This document shows positions 39,246 through 52,281 of a DNA stretch of 64,000 nt, one piece after another (positions within the stretch are counted from its first letter, which is position 1; the number at the start of each line of letters is the position of its first letter). The position numbers and the translations under genes were made by a program. Source of the stretch: Schistosoma haematobium (Eukaryota; Platyhelminthes; Trematoda; Strigeidida; Schistosomatidae); assembly GCF_000699445.3 (NCBI RefSeq), contig NC_067200.1:7252450-7316449 (forward strand). The letters run 5' to 3'. The notes under the pieces were generated by a model. The model worked only from the letters and a program-made list of their open reading frames with translations. It made no database searches and was not told the DNA's origin.

Positions 39246-41032
39246 TTGAACTAACAACATTATCAGTATAAGTAGAAATTCGTTTGCCGAAAATCGCGAT
39301 TCTTTTCAAACTTGTCCTCAATATTGAGTAGATTGACCATCTCGCTATTCACGTAAGCCTGAAGTCAGGTTTATTGTTTATCTAAGTCAGTTACTTTGAA
39401 CTCTCATCCCGCATATACTAAATAACGTTCTATATTTGCAACAGACAGATGAATTCGTAAGTTTTATGCTTGTTAACCATGAATCTAGTTGTGTGCACTC
39501 GCATTTTAAAGGCTGTAAGAGAAAGACTGGGATTCAGACTAGTTGCTTGTAGAGTACTGGGTGACTTAAAACCTTCCTAGCACATGTTTTTCCAGTTTTA
39601 TTGACGAATCAATTTAATCTCGAGAAGTGAGAACTAGACTTTGCTGTTCAAAAAATTCAACTCGCAGGAATGCTGAGAGTTCTTGTGAGTGTTTGAATAT
39701 TTGATCGGTTTTCTTTTGCCGCAATTTGGTTATTCTTGTCATATCGTATTGTTTTCACATCAGTTAACTCTTCGAACGATAACATTCAGTACACTTCTTG
39801 AACTGATCTTATGTACGGTTAGGAAATGTTATGTGTAGTAATTCTTTTGTCTCTTACGTAAGAACGACTATTATTTCTTTGAGTTTCGCCTTACACATCT
39901 TTCCCTTCTCTTTCATTTGAAGTGGTAAACAGGCTCTGTATATCTGGCTAAAAGTGACGTTTAAGCGCCATGCCTTTTTCTTTAACTTGTCCAGTTGATT
40001 GAGTTGGCTTTTGGTGATCATTCTCATAATTATAATTTGTTATTTAGAGTGTGGCTAAAACCTTAAATATTTTTGTTTGTACGGTTTGCTCGACCACTTT
40101 ATGTCAGTTTTCAGTAAATAACTTTCAGCCAAAAGATTAAATAACCATCAGGACGCAGCAAAATTTGGAATAAACATCCTCAGAATTTCCTGTTGACCAC
40201 CAACCATCATCTCATCTCAACATAGTGCACGCGATGTCGAGTCACTTAGACTAGTGGCCACATTTCATCTAGGTCGATAGAATTCAGTCTGCACGAAGGA
40301 ACACCTGACACACATAATGTCGGTCATTACCACAGTTTCGTCAGCTCTAGTAGGTTGTTGACTAACAAAATCATGATGTAGATATGAAACGGTCGTTTAT
40401 CCTTTATCATATTTCCATGTACATCTTCCAAAAATCAAACAAAAAGAAAGTGGACATAAACATTTTACCAGTTTGGTTGGAATAACTTTACGACAAGTAA
40501 CACGCACATTTGAGTTGAGATATCGCGCTATTTTATATCTTCTAGTAGAACTTTCTAGTGGTGGATGGTGATTTTATCAGTTAATTACGAAGAAGTGTCA
40601 AATTAATTCATCATGTTATGAACCGCCATCAAATGTTATAAACAAAGCGTATGTTTTTTATGTTTGCAGTGATAGTCTACCTCGGTGTGATAAGCCTTTC
40701 TATATAGAAGTGGGTCGCGTTAATCCGAAACCTCATTGTCTATACAGTAATACCTAAAAACCTCGGCATAATGACCAAACATTTGAATATTTCTTTATTA
40801 ATCTTTCAAATACTATTACTTTGTATATTTATGCTTGGCTTATGGTTTGAAAACACATACGAATAAGAAATTGACTAGTTTTGTGATTTTTGCAACTCTT
40901 TTACGTAAAGCTAAGTTACTTTAGAACTGTTGAAAACCAGTAATTCCTCTGTAGTCTCTCTGAAACTACGATGAACGTGCCAAGTTACTGAAGTAAAACA
41001 AACTTAGAAGTTGCCACGACAATTAAAAGATT
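39246..41032. promoter_or_regulatory. Upstream region of the Ig-domain gene
   Basis: No repeat or coding element recognised in these 1.8 kb. The promoter or earlier exons of the immunoglobulin-domain gene should lie here. Confidence 0.3.
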
Positions 41033-41641
41033 ATGTCGTTAAGAATAACATATTACCGCTTTTTCTTTTTTAGATCCATAGCTTTTATTGAATTTATTTT
41101 GTTGGTGTTCTTTTATCCTTCAACGGAATCTTGCAAACCAGATGCTGATGGACAGTTTACTAGTCTGGAGTTGGGCAGTGCTTCTAATGTTACCGCTGTA
41201 GTTGGCAGTGATATTTACTTTATTTGTTGTGGTGGTTTACGGTGGACATATGAAGTAGAAGATGATTACACAAGTCGAGAGATTGGACCACATCCATATG
41301 CTTTTATTGGTTCAAGCAAATCACCACCCGATTTGAATTTTGATGACAATCTGTCTTCAAGTACCAGCAGTAATATGAAAGATTCTACAAACTTACAAAA
41401 CACAGTGCCAACCACAGTATACACGATGCATGATGATAAAGGTCGGTTGATACTACGTATAGATAATGTTGATGTACAAGATATGGGACACTATAAGTGT
41501 CATGGTCACACCACAAGTTTAGATGCATATCTAGTGGTGGTCGACAAGAACTATCCCGAAGAACCGCAAAATAAAACATTGCCAAATGTCGGAAGTATGC
41601 TACTACACTATATGATGTTCTCGTCGGACCAACTTAATAAC
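41033..41641 (+). CDS. Ig-domain gene exon A (signal sequence and Ig unit 1)
   Basis: Starts at ATG 41033 or, alternatively, after an acceptor TTTTTTAG at 41066-41073; donor GTAAGT at 41642, phase 0. 203 codons: signal-like segment, CCGGLRW (Cys65/66, Trp71), a Ser/Asn/Asp-rich loop, and D150-M-G-H-Y-K-C156. The long loop between the cysteines is unusual for an Ig unit. Confidence 0.8.
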
Positions 41642-44600
41642 GTAAGTGTCCGCTAATTGTGGTGTGAAGTTGATATGGTTGTTCAGAAAATGATTATGCT
41701 GCTATACGTGTTATTTTACTTCCCAAAAGATTTGATTTAATACACGAAAAGACTAAAAAGTAACACGCTTCCACCAAATCGTTGTTATAGATTATCTCAT
41801 TCAAAGAATAACAACATGCTTTCTTTGAAGGCTAAACCTTGTGTAGTTTAAATGAAAGATTATCTGAATAAATTTTTGTTTATATATATACATATATTAT
41901 GTGGTAACATCGTTTGTGTGATAGTTGTTTGTACCTGATCTATACCAGGATATGTATGTTGACAACTAACGCTTCCTTGCATTACTTAGTATTGTCAGAT
42001 ATATAACGTTCTTATTACCGATATTAATAAATTTAATAAAGTATTTATTGAAAACCTAAGTCAGAAAGCTCTCTAAGCTTATGTTAGCTTGAGTTAATGT
42101 GGGGCGTAAGCAACATGTCAGTTTTCCAATCACGTAATGAGTATAGTATCTAACAGTTCTCTTTGTTGCACTCTATGGATATGAAAGATTGTCTTTAAAA
42201 AATAAGGGATCTTTCATAGACTGTAAATATTTTATCTCAGTTATTTTCGATTCACTACTCATGTATCGTGAAATCTCCTGGTGACATATTATGAGTCTAA
42301 GCACAAAGTATTGTGAAACGACATGAAATCGGCCGAAAGAGTTGCAAATTTTTGTGGGTCAAAGTGATTGGGACGTGTAATACATATTCCCAATCACAGC
42401 ATACCTCGACTCATTATATTTCATAGAGCATAAATAAAATAGAAGAAAAGTGGAGATGGCTAAACCAAGATATGGGATCAAACTATGAAGTCATCGAATA
42501 ATGAATTGAGTTGTACTGTACTGTACAGGCTACTCAGTTGGAGTCCACACAAAAACCTCTATCCACGGTTGGAGACTTTGGATGTAGCTCAGGACCGGTA
42601 TTAATGACATAACTGAAATCCCTATTTGTTTTTACTTAAATGCACCGTTTTTTCTGTACCTAGTTCTTTCTACTAACGCCGATATTGCCTTGAATACTTT
42701 GTTATTCATACTCGAAATTTCACTTTACTACACCAATGCGGTATAGCAACCTTAGTTGGTACATATTTACATGTGGTTCTATGTTATTTATCACTATATG
42801 ACCAACCAACAAACCTAATAATTCTAAAATTCTAACCTGACACTTGACCGTTGAAGATCAATTGATATGATCGGGTGGACACAATTTTTTATAGCCTCCG
42901 TTTACGATTCCTACTCATGAACCTTATTGATTTTCATGTATCACCACATAACTTCATCTGTAGTTGTTTACTAATTTTTTGACTTTTTAATGGCTAAGAA
43001 AACAAACAGATACTAAAGTCCATTAGTTTATTTCAGTACATTTTTTCAAAATAAGTTAAACAACGATGTTTTTCATACCTTTATTAGTAATGGCATGAAT
43101 TATTTCACTTTTTATACACATGAAAGAGTTTTGATTAGTCTCAGTTGCCGTATGTACACGTGACGTGGTTATAACCATTTTTGCAGGTTTTCTCTCATGT
43201 ACTGATTACGGTTAGCAGTAAAATCCCGGATGCATTTATCTTGTCTTATTTTAACTCGTCTGGAGAATGTTTCTGTGTCCAACTGCTATAAACTTAATAA
43301 AAGATATACAAGTCAGTAACTTTTTTGACTCGATTGGTCAGAGGATGATGCGTTAATATGCAAAGTGAAAAGTACTGGGTGTGAGTTTCAGTATTTAAAC
43401 TTCGACACTGAGGTTCAAGTACATTCAGTTGATGGATCTCAAATTAGACAAAGCACTCATCTTGATTTCTAGCCATTATTCAACCTTAATATTCTGTTTA
43501 AACACTAAAAAATAGTATGTGAATCGAACAAAAATATCGCTATTTTGATATGGTAGAAAAACAATGTAGGTTTATAGCTACATGATTGACTATCTGGATT
43601 GATATAAAGTAGTCGAATAATAATAAACTCATAGAAAAGTAAAAAATTACAAATCCATTGTATAAGAAAGAAACAATTAATCAGTGAGAGAATTTTTTTG
43701 AAAATCAGTCACGGAATTATATCCATTGGAGAACCATTGGAATTTAGCGACTAAACAGTCATTTCATCCCATACTCGTTCACTTCGTTAGGAATATACAA
43801 CCATGTTCTTATACTGGACTCAAACCCGGAACCTCAGGTCTGGAGGTAGAAGTCATACTTTTAAATCATTTTGTTGTTGTAGTTGTGAACTAGGATTAAG
43901 CGTTTGTCCAGGATCCCCTAGATTTGAAATGGAGTCTATCTTATTCTTCACAAAGCAATCAACTGAGCTTAGTTCGATTGAATGAACAATCTATAAGACA
44001 AGGTAACTTGAAATATGTCGAAGAACTCTAGTTGATATAGATCTCACGTTAATTGACACTTGTCGTCATTTAGTCTAGTAGCTACATTGTCACTTGATCG
44101 ATCAGTTGTGAATGTAACTTTTCTCTATAATTCTGGAATGATATATCCCCACAGTAATAAAGTCAATTAGAGAATCATTATGGAAATAGTAAAATCATTT
44201 TAGTTTTTTTCCATCAGACATCATCAGTTCACCTCCATAGCATCACACATATAGAAGGAAGTTTATAACTTTTAGACATTCTCAAAACATGTGACGTATT
44301 TTAAGATTACTTAATAAATATTTAAAAGTTATATCTAAGCGAAGATAAATAGTGTTTAGCAGTAAAATTCAGGATGTGCATTCCATCCCATTTAGAACTC
44401 GTCAACTGAATGTATCTGCCTCTCAAAGTTGATGTTCACTCTGAGACTCGAACCCAGTACCGTTTACTTTAAACTCCATCGCATTATCCACTTAGCTACT
44501 GAGTTCTGATAGTCACTTACTTGTGCAATGAAGTTACTTTAAAATTTCACATTTTTTTTAAACATTAATAAATTGATTTTATTCTTGATTGGTCCTTGTA

Positions 44601-47600
44601 ACTTCTAAGTGAACAATTATTCTCCAGGTATATACAAAATATATTCAATATCTAATATAAGCAACAACAACAAAAATCAATATGTTTTTGACATAGACTG
44701 TCATATAAAAAGTAAAGTAATTTACATTGTTCATGTAAAAAATAATAATAATAATAATAATAATAATAAGGCATTTGGAAATGACAAAATACTATTTATT
44801 CTCTATGAATTGTATATTGTTGTTAAGTGAATAATCCTAGTTGAAAATAAATGCTAATATAAATCACTGTTTAATTAACTAACTAACTAACTGATTTCTT
44901 AATATGACGTTACAAACCAACTTAGACCATTTGAAGAAAGAGAAAGAAAAAAAAGAAGGAAAAAAAGAAAGAAAGAAAGAGAAAGAATGTGTGTGTGTTT
45001 GTGACGTGTATTCACACATACATAATTTATACGGAAATACTACAAAATAACTAAGGTTTTCTTCATTTATCTATATACTTTATTATTCACGTTATTTTCG
45101 AGTGGATTTTTCATTCTGGTAATGGTACATTTTACTGAATGAAATTTATAAAATGATGAATGATGTTGTCTAGATCTCTACAAGTTTTACAGTATGATCA
45201 TTTGCTTCTATTTATAAATTATATTTATTATTGAAAACTTTTATCTGTCTAACTAAATTACCTAAGGTAATCAATTATCGATAATATAACTTGGATCTCT
45301 ATTTTATTTGATACATAATTATCTTCAGAAGGGGTTTGTGAAGAGTTTAGAAATTTTACAAAAAGGGAATCATGAGTCGATTGAAGCTAGACCATCATGG
45401 AAAACTTGGAAGCACTGGACGGCCGTTTCGTCCTAGTATGGGACTCATCAGCAGTGCGCATCCACGATCATAATTATCTTACAGTTATTATTGAAATTCA
45501 AATAATTTTAATGTTTCATTCAATATGCTTGTTGTCTAGAACTTCTTTAGTATAATCATTGAAATCAAAATGAATAAAGAATATATATAATGTTTAACAA
45601 TCAAATCAAATCTATACTAGATGCTTATTCAATTCTATTCTGATTTTGACTTGAATAAGTAGGATAATATAAATGAGTTAGTTGTGAATCATTTAATGAA
45701 AAGTTCATAATGTAAAAATAAATGAATGAATGGTTATGTGTATATGCGTAAGTTTAAGTGATTAATAGCTGATGAGGTGTGGCAACTTGGACCGATACAT
45801 GTATGTGCCTGGTTCTATGTTGTAACTGACTGACTGACTGACTGATTGATTGATTGATTAATAGTTGATATTAGGTATTAATTTGCCTTTTAATGGAAGT
45901 AAAAATAAGAGTGCAAATTGATAATGTTTTTTTTTAACGTCAATGTGTATGTAAACTGAGAACTATTGAATGCATAATTGTGATCATAAAATAATCAAAT
46001 TGATTTCTATCACAATAACAGTGCATGTAAAATAAACAGGTTGGATAAAGATAGGGTCTAATTACTCATTAACGAACGTTTGCTAAGGGGTGACTAGCTG
46101 TTCAGGTTGCTCTGATTAGCTCCTGTTGGAAATATTTTTTTATGAATGCAAACCCTTTTTTGAAGCATTTTGTAATTATTTTTTCATATAAACTCCGTTA
46201 CAGATGAAGTTTTGATTGTGAACAAGGTGATGAGGAATATTATGACTCCCCATTCGTTCACACTGTGGAAAAATACCTTTTCTTGTAGCAACTGAAGTAG
46301 AGAATGCTTTAAGAGTGGTCTTGACAATGAGAGAGCGTGATTACAGAGACAAAGGCATAACAGTTTGAGACCGGTTAGTAAGGTACTATAGGTATGCTAG
46401 CTTTATACTCCCCAGACCTTACAGCTTTCAATGGAAATCCGAGAAGTGAAATGAGGTGTCCTATTTTTTGTTCCGAACTTTTCTTACTTTCTCCTTTGAT
46501 TGCATGATCTCAACATCGTTGAAGACGATCGTTGTCAAAAAACAAAACCTTACTACTGTCACAACCCGCTACATTTAGAAATCAAAATTCACCCTGGGAT
46601 CATGAGTTTGCTTGTTTTATGCTTACCCCATTCCAATAAACTTGGATGGCATGCTAGGGTCTAAAATAACAAGTATTCTATCCAGTTAAGCTTGAATGAG
46701 TCTTCAAGATAGGTAATCTCAGTCACTACGTTAAGGTAGAAGCTACAATAGGGTGACTATCAACTGACAATTTATGCATAAAGACTAAAAATCAAGGGAA
46801 AGTGCGACAACTGTTAAATGCTAATTCTGATTTATCCAGTATTGTCAAGTTATGACTACCCGTGAGATGTGAATCAGGACTCAGAGACCTTCAGTTAAGT
46901 ATAATATCTATAGATCACTGAGACGTGGGATCTAATGAGCCGTCATTTTTTCAACTCCAGTCAGTTTATGTCCTACTATATTACACATCCAACTTATACA
47001 TAATTTCAATTATTCGAACTTAAATGTTTAATTATTACAATTGCATAACTTACTTTGAATGGGAAATGAAGAGGGACGTTTTACACCTCGAATGAATCCT
47101 ATTATTGTTGGTCTAATTGTTCAGCATCCATTTTCTTTCTGGACAACACCATTAGAGCTTAATTCATGTAGAATGTATATATGTTTACTTTTATTCATCT
47201 TTTTATCTTACGTTATGGGAATTTACCCACTTTAATATTTTATACTTCAAGTACAATCCAAAGATTTATACTCGGTCCAATTTTTATGGCAAGAATTTTA
47301 ATAACTTTTGTAAAACAATCATATAAATGTCTATATCATTTATTCTGGGGTATTTTTTAAAGTTTTTGTTATAATCTAGTCGAATTACCGATCGGATTTT
47401 GTTTTCAACCCTTGCTCTTTACCATATTTGTGTTTTTCATCCAACTTGTCAAGTTCAGCTATACCAACATGTTTATAACAGCTAAATATAGATAACACTA
47501 GCCGCTAGAAATTAAATTGTCACTAAAAACTAAACTCTACTATAGATGGAATATAGCTAGCAGTGAAATCCAGGACAAATGTCTTGTCCTATTTTGGGCC

Positions 47601-48870
47601 CTCTACCCGGATGTACCAGCATTCCAGAGTTTAATGTTCACTACAGTAGTCGAACTAAGTACCGTTCACTTCAAATGGCTTTGTGTTATTCACTTATCTA
47701 CTTAGACGATACAGCCGCCTACTTGTTCGACGTGTATGAGATTTAATTCAGTTTGAAATGGTTTGAATTATCGCTTTATTGATATTTCTGACTACTAACC
47801 AAGGCTGATCAAATTTCAGTCAAAAATATCAACAGTGAGATAACTCAAACCATTTCAAAATGAATTAAAACTCTACTGTATAGCATGTATCTGATAAATG
47901 AAGTACTGAATACAACACACTTATTGTACATTGTTTATCAGTATTAAATTATTTAGAATGTCAATAAATTATTTCTTTACTAAACATCATAGGTCAAACT
48001 AATTTGTCCATTGGTTGGAAAACAAAAAGTTAAATCCTGGCTATGGCGTGAACCAGTACTACCAAGTTCAACAGAATATGCTCAATTACCACAAGGTCGA
48101 CCACCAAGTCGTACTGTTACAGCTATAAAACCAGGTTTACATGAAGGTAAACATGTAGAAATTGGTTCAGATTTGTCATGGGCACGTATTGTTGATCCTT
48201 TATCACCGGAAGCCCCGATTAAATTATGGTGTCAATTTACAATGCCCTCTCCATGGGATAATAAAGTTAGTTCACTTAATGTTTATTTTATCTATCAATA
48301 AAGCTGGGGGGGTGGGTTAAGTAAGACATTTTATAACATTTTCTTATTCGTACTTACATCATGTTAATCAGTAGTAATGTTTTTATCAACCATAGTAATT
48401 GTAACCAGAAGATGCTAAATCTTATTGCGTTTAATCCATTATGGGACACTAGCTTTGATTCAAGATGTGTATGGTCAATGTAATCAACAGTTTCTAGCCA
48501 CTACTATGTACTCCTCATCTTATGCACAATAAATCTACAATAGTTGCAGAAAGATGCGAACAGCTTGTTGCATATTACTGGACTTCCTCATTCTATGGAT
48601 GCCAATATTGTGCATTAATCAGTGTTAACCTTGTGCGACCATAGGTGAATACTATTAAGAAGTCATAAAATGGAAGTTGAAAGAGTCGTTTATTACTTCT
48701 TGATTTTCAGTAATTCCATGACTGCTATCTATATTCCGTACACAAACTACCTTTTACCTGTACATTAGTTGTTAACTGAGATGTAATTAGTGTGAATGAG
48801 TAGCCAGCTGTTGATTTTGACAAATTCTTATCAGTAAAGGTTGAAAAGTGACTTGATATTACTGTATTTG

Positions 48871-48949
<79 letters not shown>

Positions 48950-51155
48950 TCAGGAAGATGGGTAACTAGTTATAATATTTTTCTTTACTAAATCATAAGT
49001 TGAAATTGACACTGCTTCATGCTAATAGAACTTTTTTAGAGTTAGTCGATTAGTATACTTCTGGCTGTCAGACATAAGTTAAACTGTGTCCTTTGTAACA
49101 CCGATATAATGATCGACTGTATCAATATCACATATATCCTACTATACAAAATTTGAACAAGCTTCTTTATGACTGTTAAGATTTATGTAACTTTCAAGCT
49201 AAACATCCGAAATCATTAACATATCCTGCTTTAAAGTGCCTTTATTGAAGAATTTAGGTCAGCCATAAATCATGAAAAACTGACAATCACAGTTATAATG
49301 TTAGGTACTAACTTGTAACTAGTGTTCAGCCATTGTACCTGGTGAACCCATTACTTTTAAACCAGTGGATCTTAATTTAGCAATAGACCTTTCAGCTTTA
49401 GTCACCTTATAGCAAAGCATGATTTGTATTCAATTCCTTTAGTGAATCTCTGTTTTATGGTCGATTAGATCTTATGGAAAGTTGTAAGACACGAAATGTG
49501 AATTATATATTTTGCAAAGAGAGTTTAGATATCTGATCAACAATACTCTTTATTTGTTACATTTGTCTTTGTTAGAACTGTAAAATAGAATCATATCAAA
49601 GTTGATGAATAGTACATTTTATTTAAAGTGGTTTGAGTGGGACTATAATTTATGGACGACCTTTGAGCAACGCTAAAGTGACCTTCGGAATGTCCATCTA
49701 CTTACTAGGGTTAAATGATGGCTATAAAGCAGTATGAAGAGTATAGATTACAATTTACAACTGATGGTTGGGGTTAGGAATTAAATATGGGGTTTTCATC
49801 ACGAACTGACATCAGTTAAAATGCCAAAACGCTATTTAGACAATTGGATGAGTGAATTTCGCGCCAAAACCCAACAGCTGTCATCCTAAATCTAATTGGT
49901 TCGTCCATAAATTATAGTCTCACTGTGGTTTGCTAAGCAAAAAGAAATATATGATTGTTCTAACATATATGAGATAATTTCTTATTTTTGTCAATAGCTA
50001 ATTTTAAAGTCATTTATGTAATAGATTTTACTAATACTAACTGTTCAACGAATAATCTTTATAATCAATGTGTTCAGTCATTAATAATAACTAACTACTT
50101 ACGACTAAAATGCAATGTATCCACCAATTTAAGTGACTCAACTTCTTCGTAAACTTTATTTGATTGTGGTCATTTGAAAAAACGTTCACGTAACCGTTGT
50201 AAATTAATACGTACCTCATATCACATAATTAGAGCACCAATCTTCGTATTATTAACTAAACCACTAAATATTCATAAGATAACTACACTCTCTTGATCAT
50301 AACGTATAAGTATGTATCTAAAGATAGATATATTCCAGGACGGAATGTATAAAAGAGTAAGCTTTCTTCCAATCTATGTAAAATACCATCAGTATATATT
50401 CATGTATATAAATATGATACATTTTGTTGTGGTCTTCATCAGAGAATCTATTAACAATAACTGAAGTGAATATGCACTACTGAGGAGTCCCATACTAGAA
50501 TGAAACGGCCATCCAGTGCATCAAGGTTTTCAGTGGTGGTCTAGCTTATTAAATTTGCCACTATCTCCACAAATCCCCTTTTCTAATATTAATTGAAATA
50601 TCTATAGTTATTTCATTTGAGCCAAGTAATCCTAAAAAGCAATTACTAATAAAATTACATGAGATCGTATAGAATACAAACCGATTTTGTAAACAAACAA
50701 AATGACTATTAAAGCATTCCGTAAGTAATAGTGTCAGCCAAACTTCCATATAAATTAGGCTATTTGTAAAATATGGATTTATACTTTATTTAGGACAATA
50801 ATAAACCTCTTGAGATTCTATTCTATCATATTTATACACGCATATACATAAAATCTCTATTTATATACAATTGAGTGAGGAAATTCGAAGAAAAACATCT
50901 TTTCCGTTTTTTAAGGTGATTTATAGGTAGAATTCTGATAATGGGTTAGTTGGTTATTGATTATTTGTAGCAAATTTTCTAGTCATTGTTTTAAGTTATG
51001 AGTATTATTTTGCCTAACTTTTAGAATTGAATCAAATCATACTACTGAATAACTTAAAAAGTAATATAGTAAGTGAGAAGTTTACGTATTGAAAGGTAAC
51101 TTCACCAAACGAATTCCCTCAATGATTCCATTCTGTATAGTGAACAAGTCAAGTT

Positions 51156-51191
<36 letters not shown>

Positions 51192-52234
51192 ATATATAGC
51201 CCCTATGGTCACGGCTTCTCACTAGAACTCCAAGAATTCCTTCAGAAAGCTAGTCACTAGTGAGCACACGGTAATTATTAGTTGAAGCCGTTGGATGCCG
51301 ACTCAGTGGTTTAGAAGTTAAGCGTTCGCACGCGAGACCGAAGGTCTTGGATCCGAATCCCGCGAGCGGGGTCGTCGATACGCACTGTTGAGGATTCCCA
51401 CGGTAGGACGAAATGGCCGTCCAGTGCTTCCAGGTTTTCCATGGTGGTCTAGTATCAATCGGTTCATGGTCTCAATAAAATGTAATGGTTATCACCAGAA
51501 TTATTTCGAAATCGGGGTCAGGATTACAGTTCTCTATCGTCCAAGGGTATTTCCTCATACCTAAGCCAACGTTCTACGTTTTGAATGATTATACTCTCTT
51601 ACTAGCAGGGAGTAAACTTAGGTTGAAGTTGAGATGATTTTAAATATTATTGGTTCAGAACATGACATTGTCCTACCTCGGTATTGAATTCGGTAAGGGA
51701 CACACGGCTGGCAAGCTTCTGTTATCGTATATTTTAATTCGTTGTAGGTTTAAATTCATAAAATTATAAACTCCAACACCTCTAACTTAAAATTGCACTT
51801 AACACACATATGACAAAGACAATGTAGCAACAGATCAAAAATTAATTGGCGATATCCAAGAAATAGTAAAATGTTACAATGGTAAAAAGGTTCAACGAAC
51901 GATCACGATACACGAAGTATATAAATCTAATAATCCGACTGTCTAATGGTTGTACAACAACACTGAAATGACGAAAACTGTTTAGTTAAACAACCACTGA
52001 AAACCTGGAAGGACTGGACGTCTGTTTCGTCCAAGTATGGGACTACTCGGTGGTGTGAATCCGTGATCCAGTTACTGCGGATTGAACCTAGGACCGTCAG
52101 TCATGAGAGATAGTCCTAACCTCTAGACTACCGACAGCCTAATCAGAAGGTCAATCGATGGTAATCAGAAGTGACCTAAAGAACAAGTTCATTTTATTGA
52201 CGAAGAAATGGATCAATTTCCTAAGAATTAGAGT

Positions 52235-52281
<47 letters not shown>

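Larger units (their letters stand above)
41642..47992. other. Ig-domain gene intron A
   Basis: Contains tRNA-like SINE copies (43195-43260, 43325-43460, 43800-43985, 44345-44515, 47530-47715), an (AAT)n run near 44740-44770, a purine-rich tract (44930-44988), a truncated hammerhead SINE (45328-45472) and the 3' tip of a non-LTR element (45770-45865). The remaining parts (41650-43190, 45870-47520) show nothing recognisable. Confidence 0.65.
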
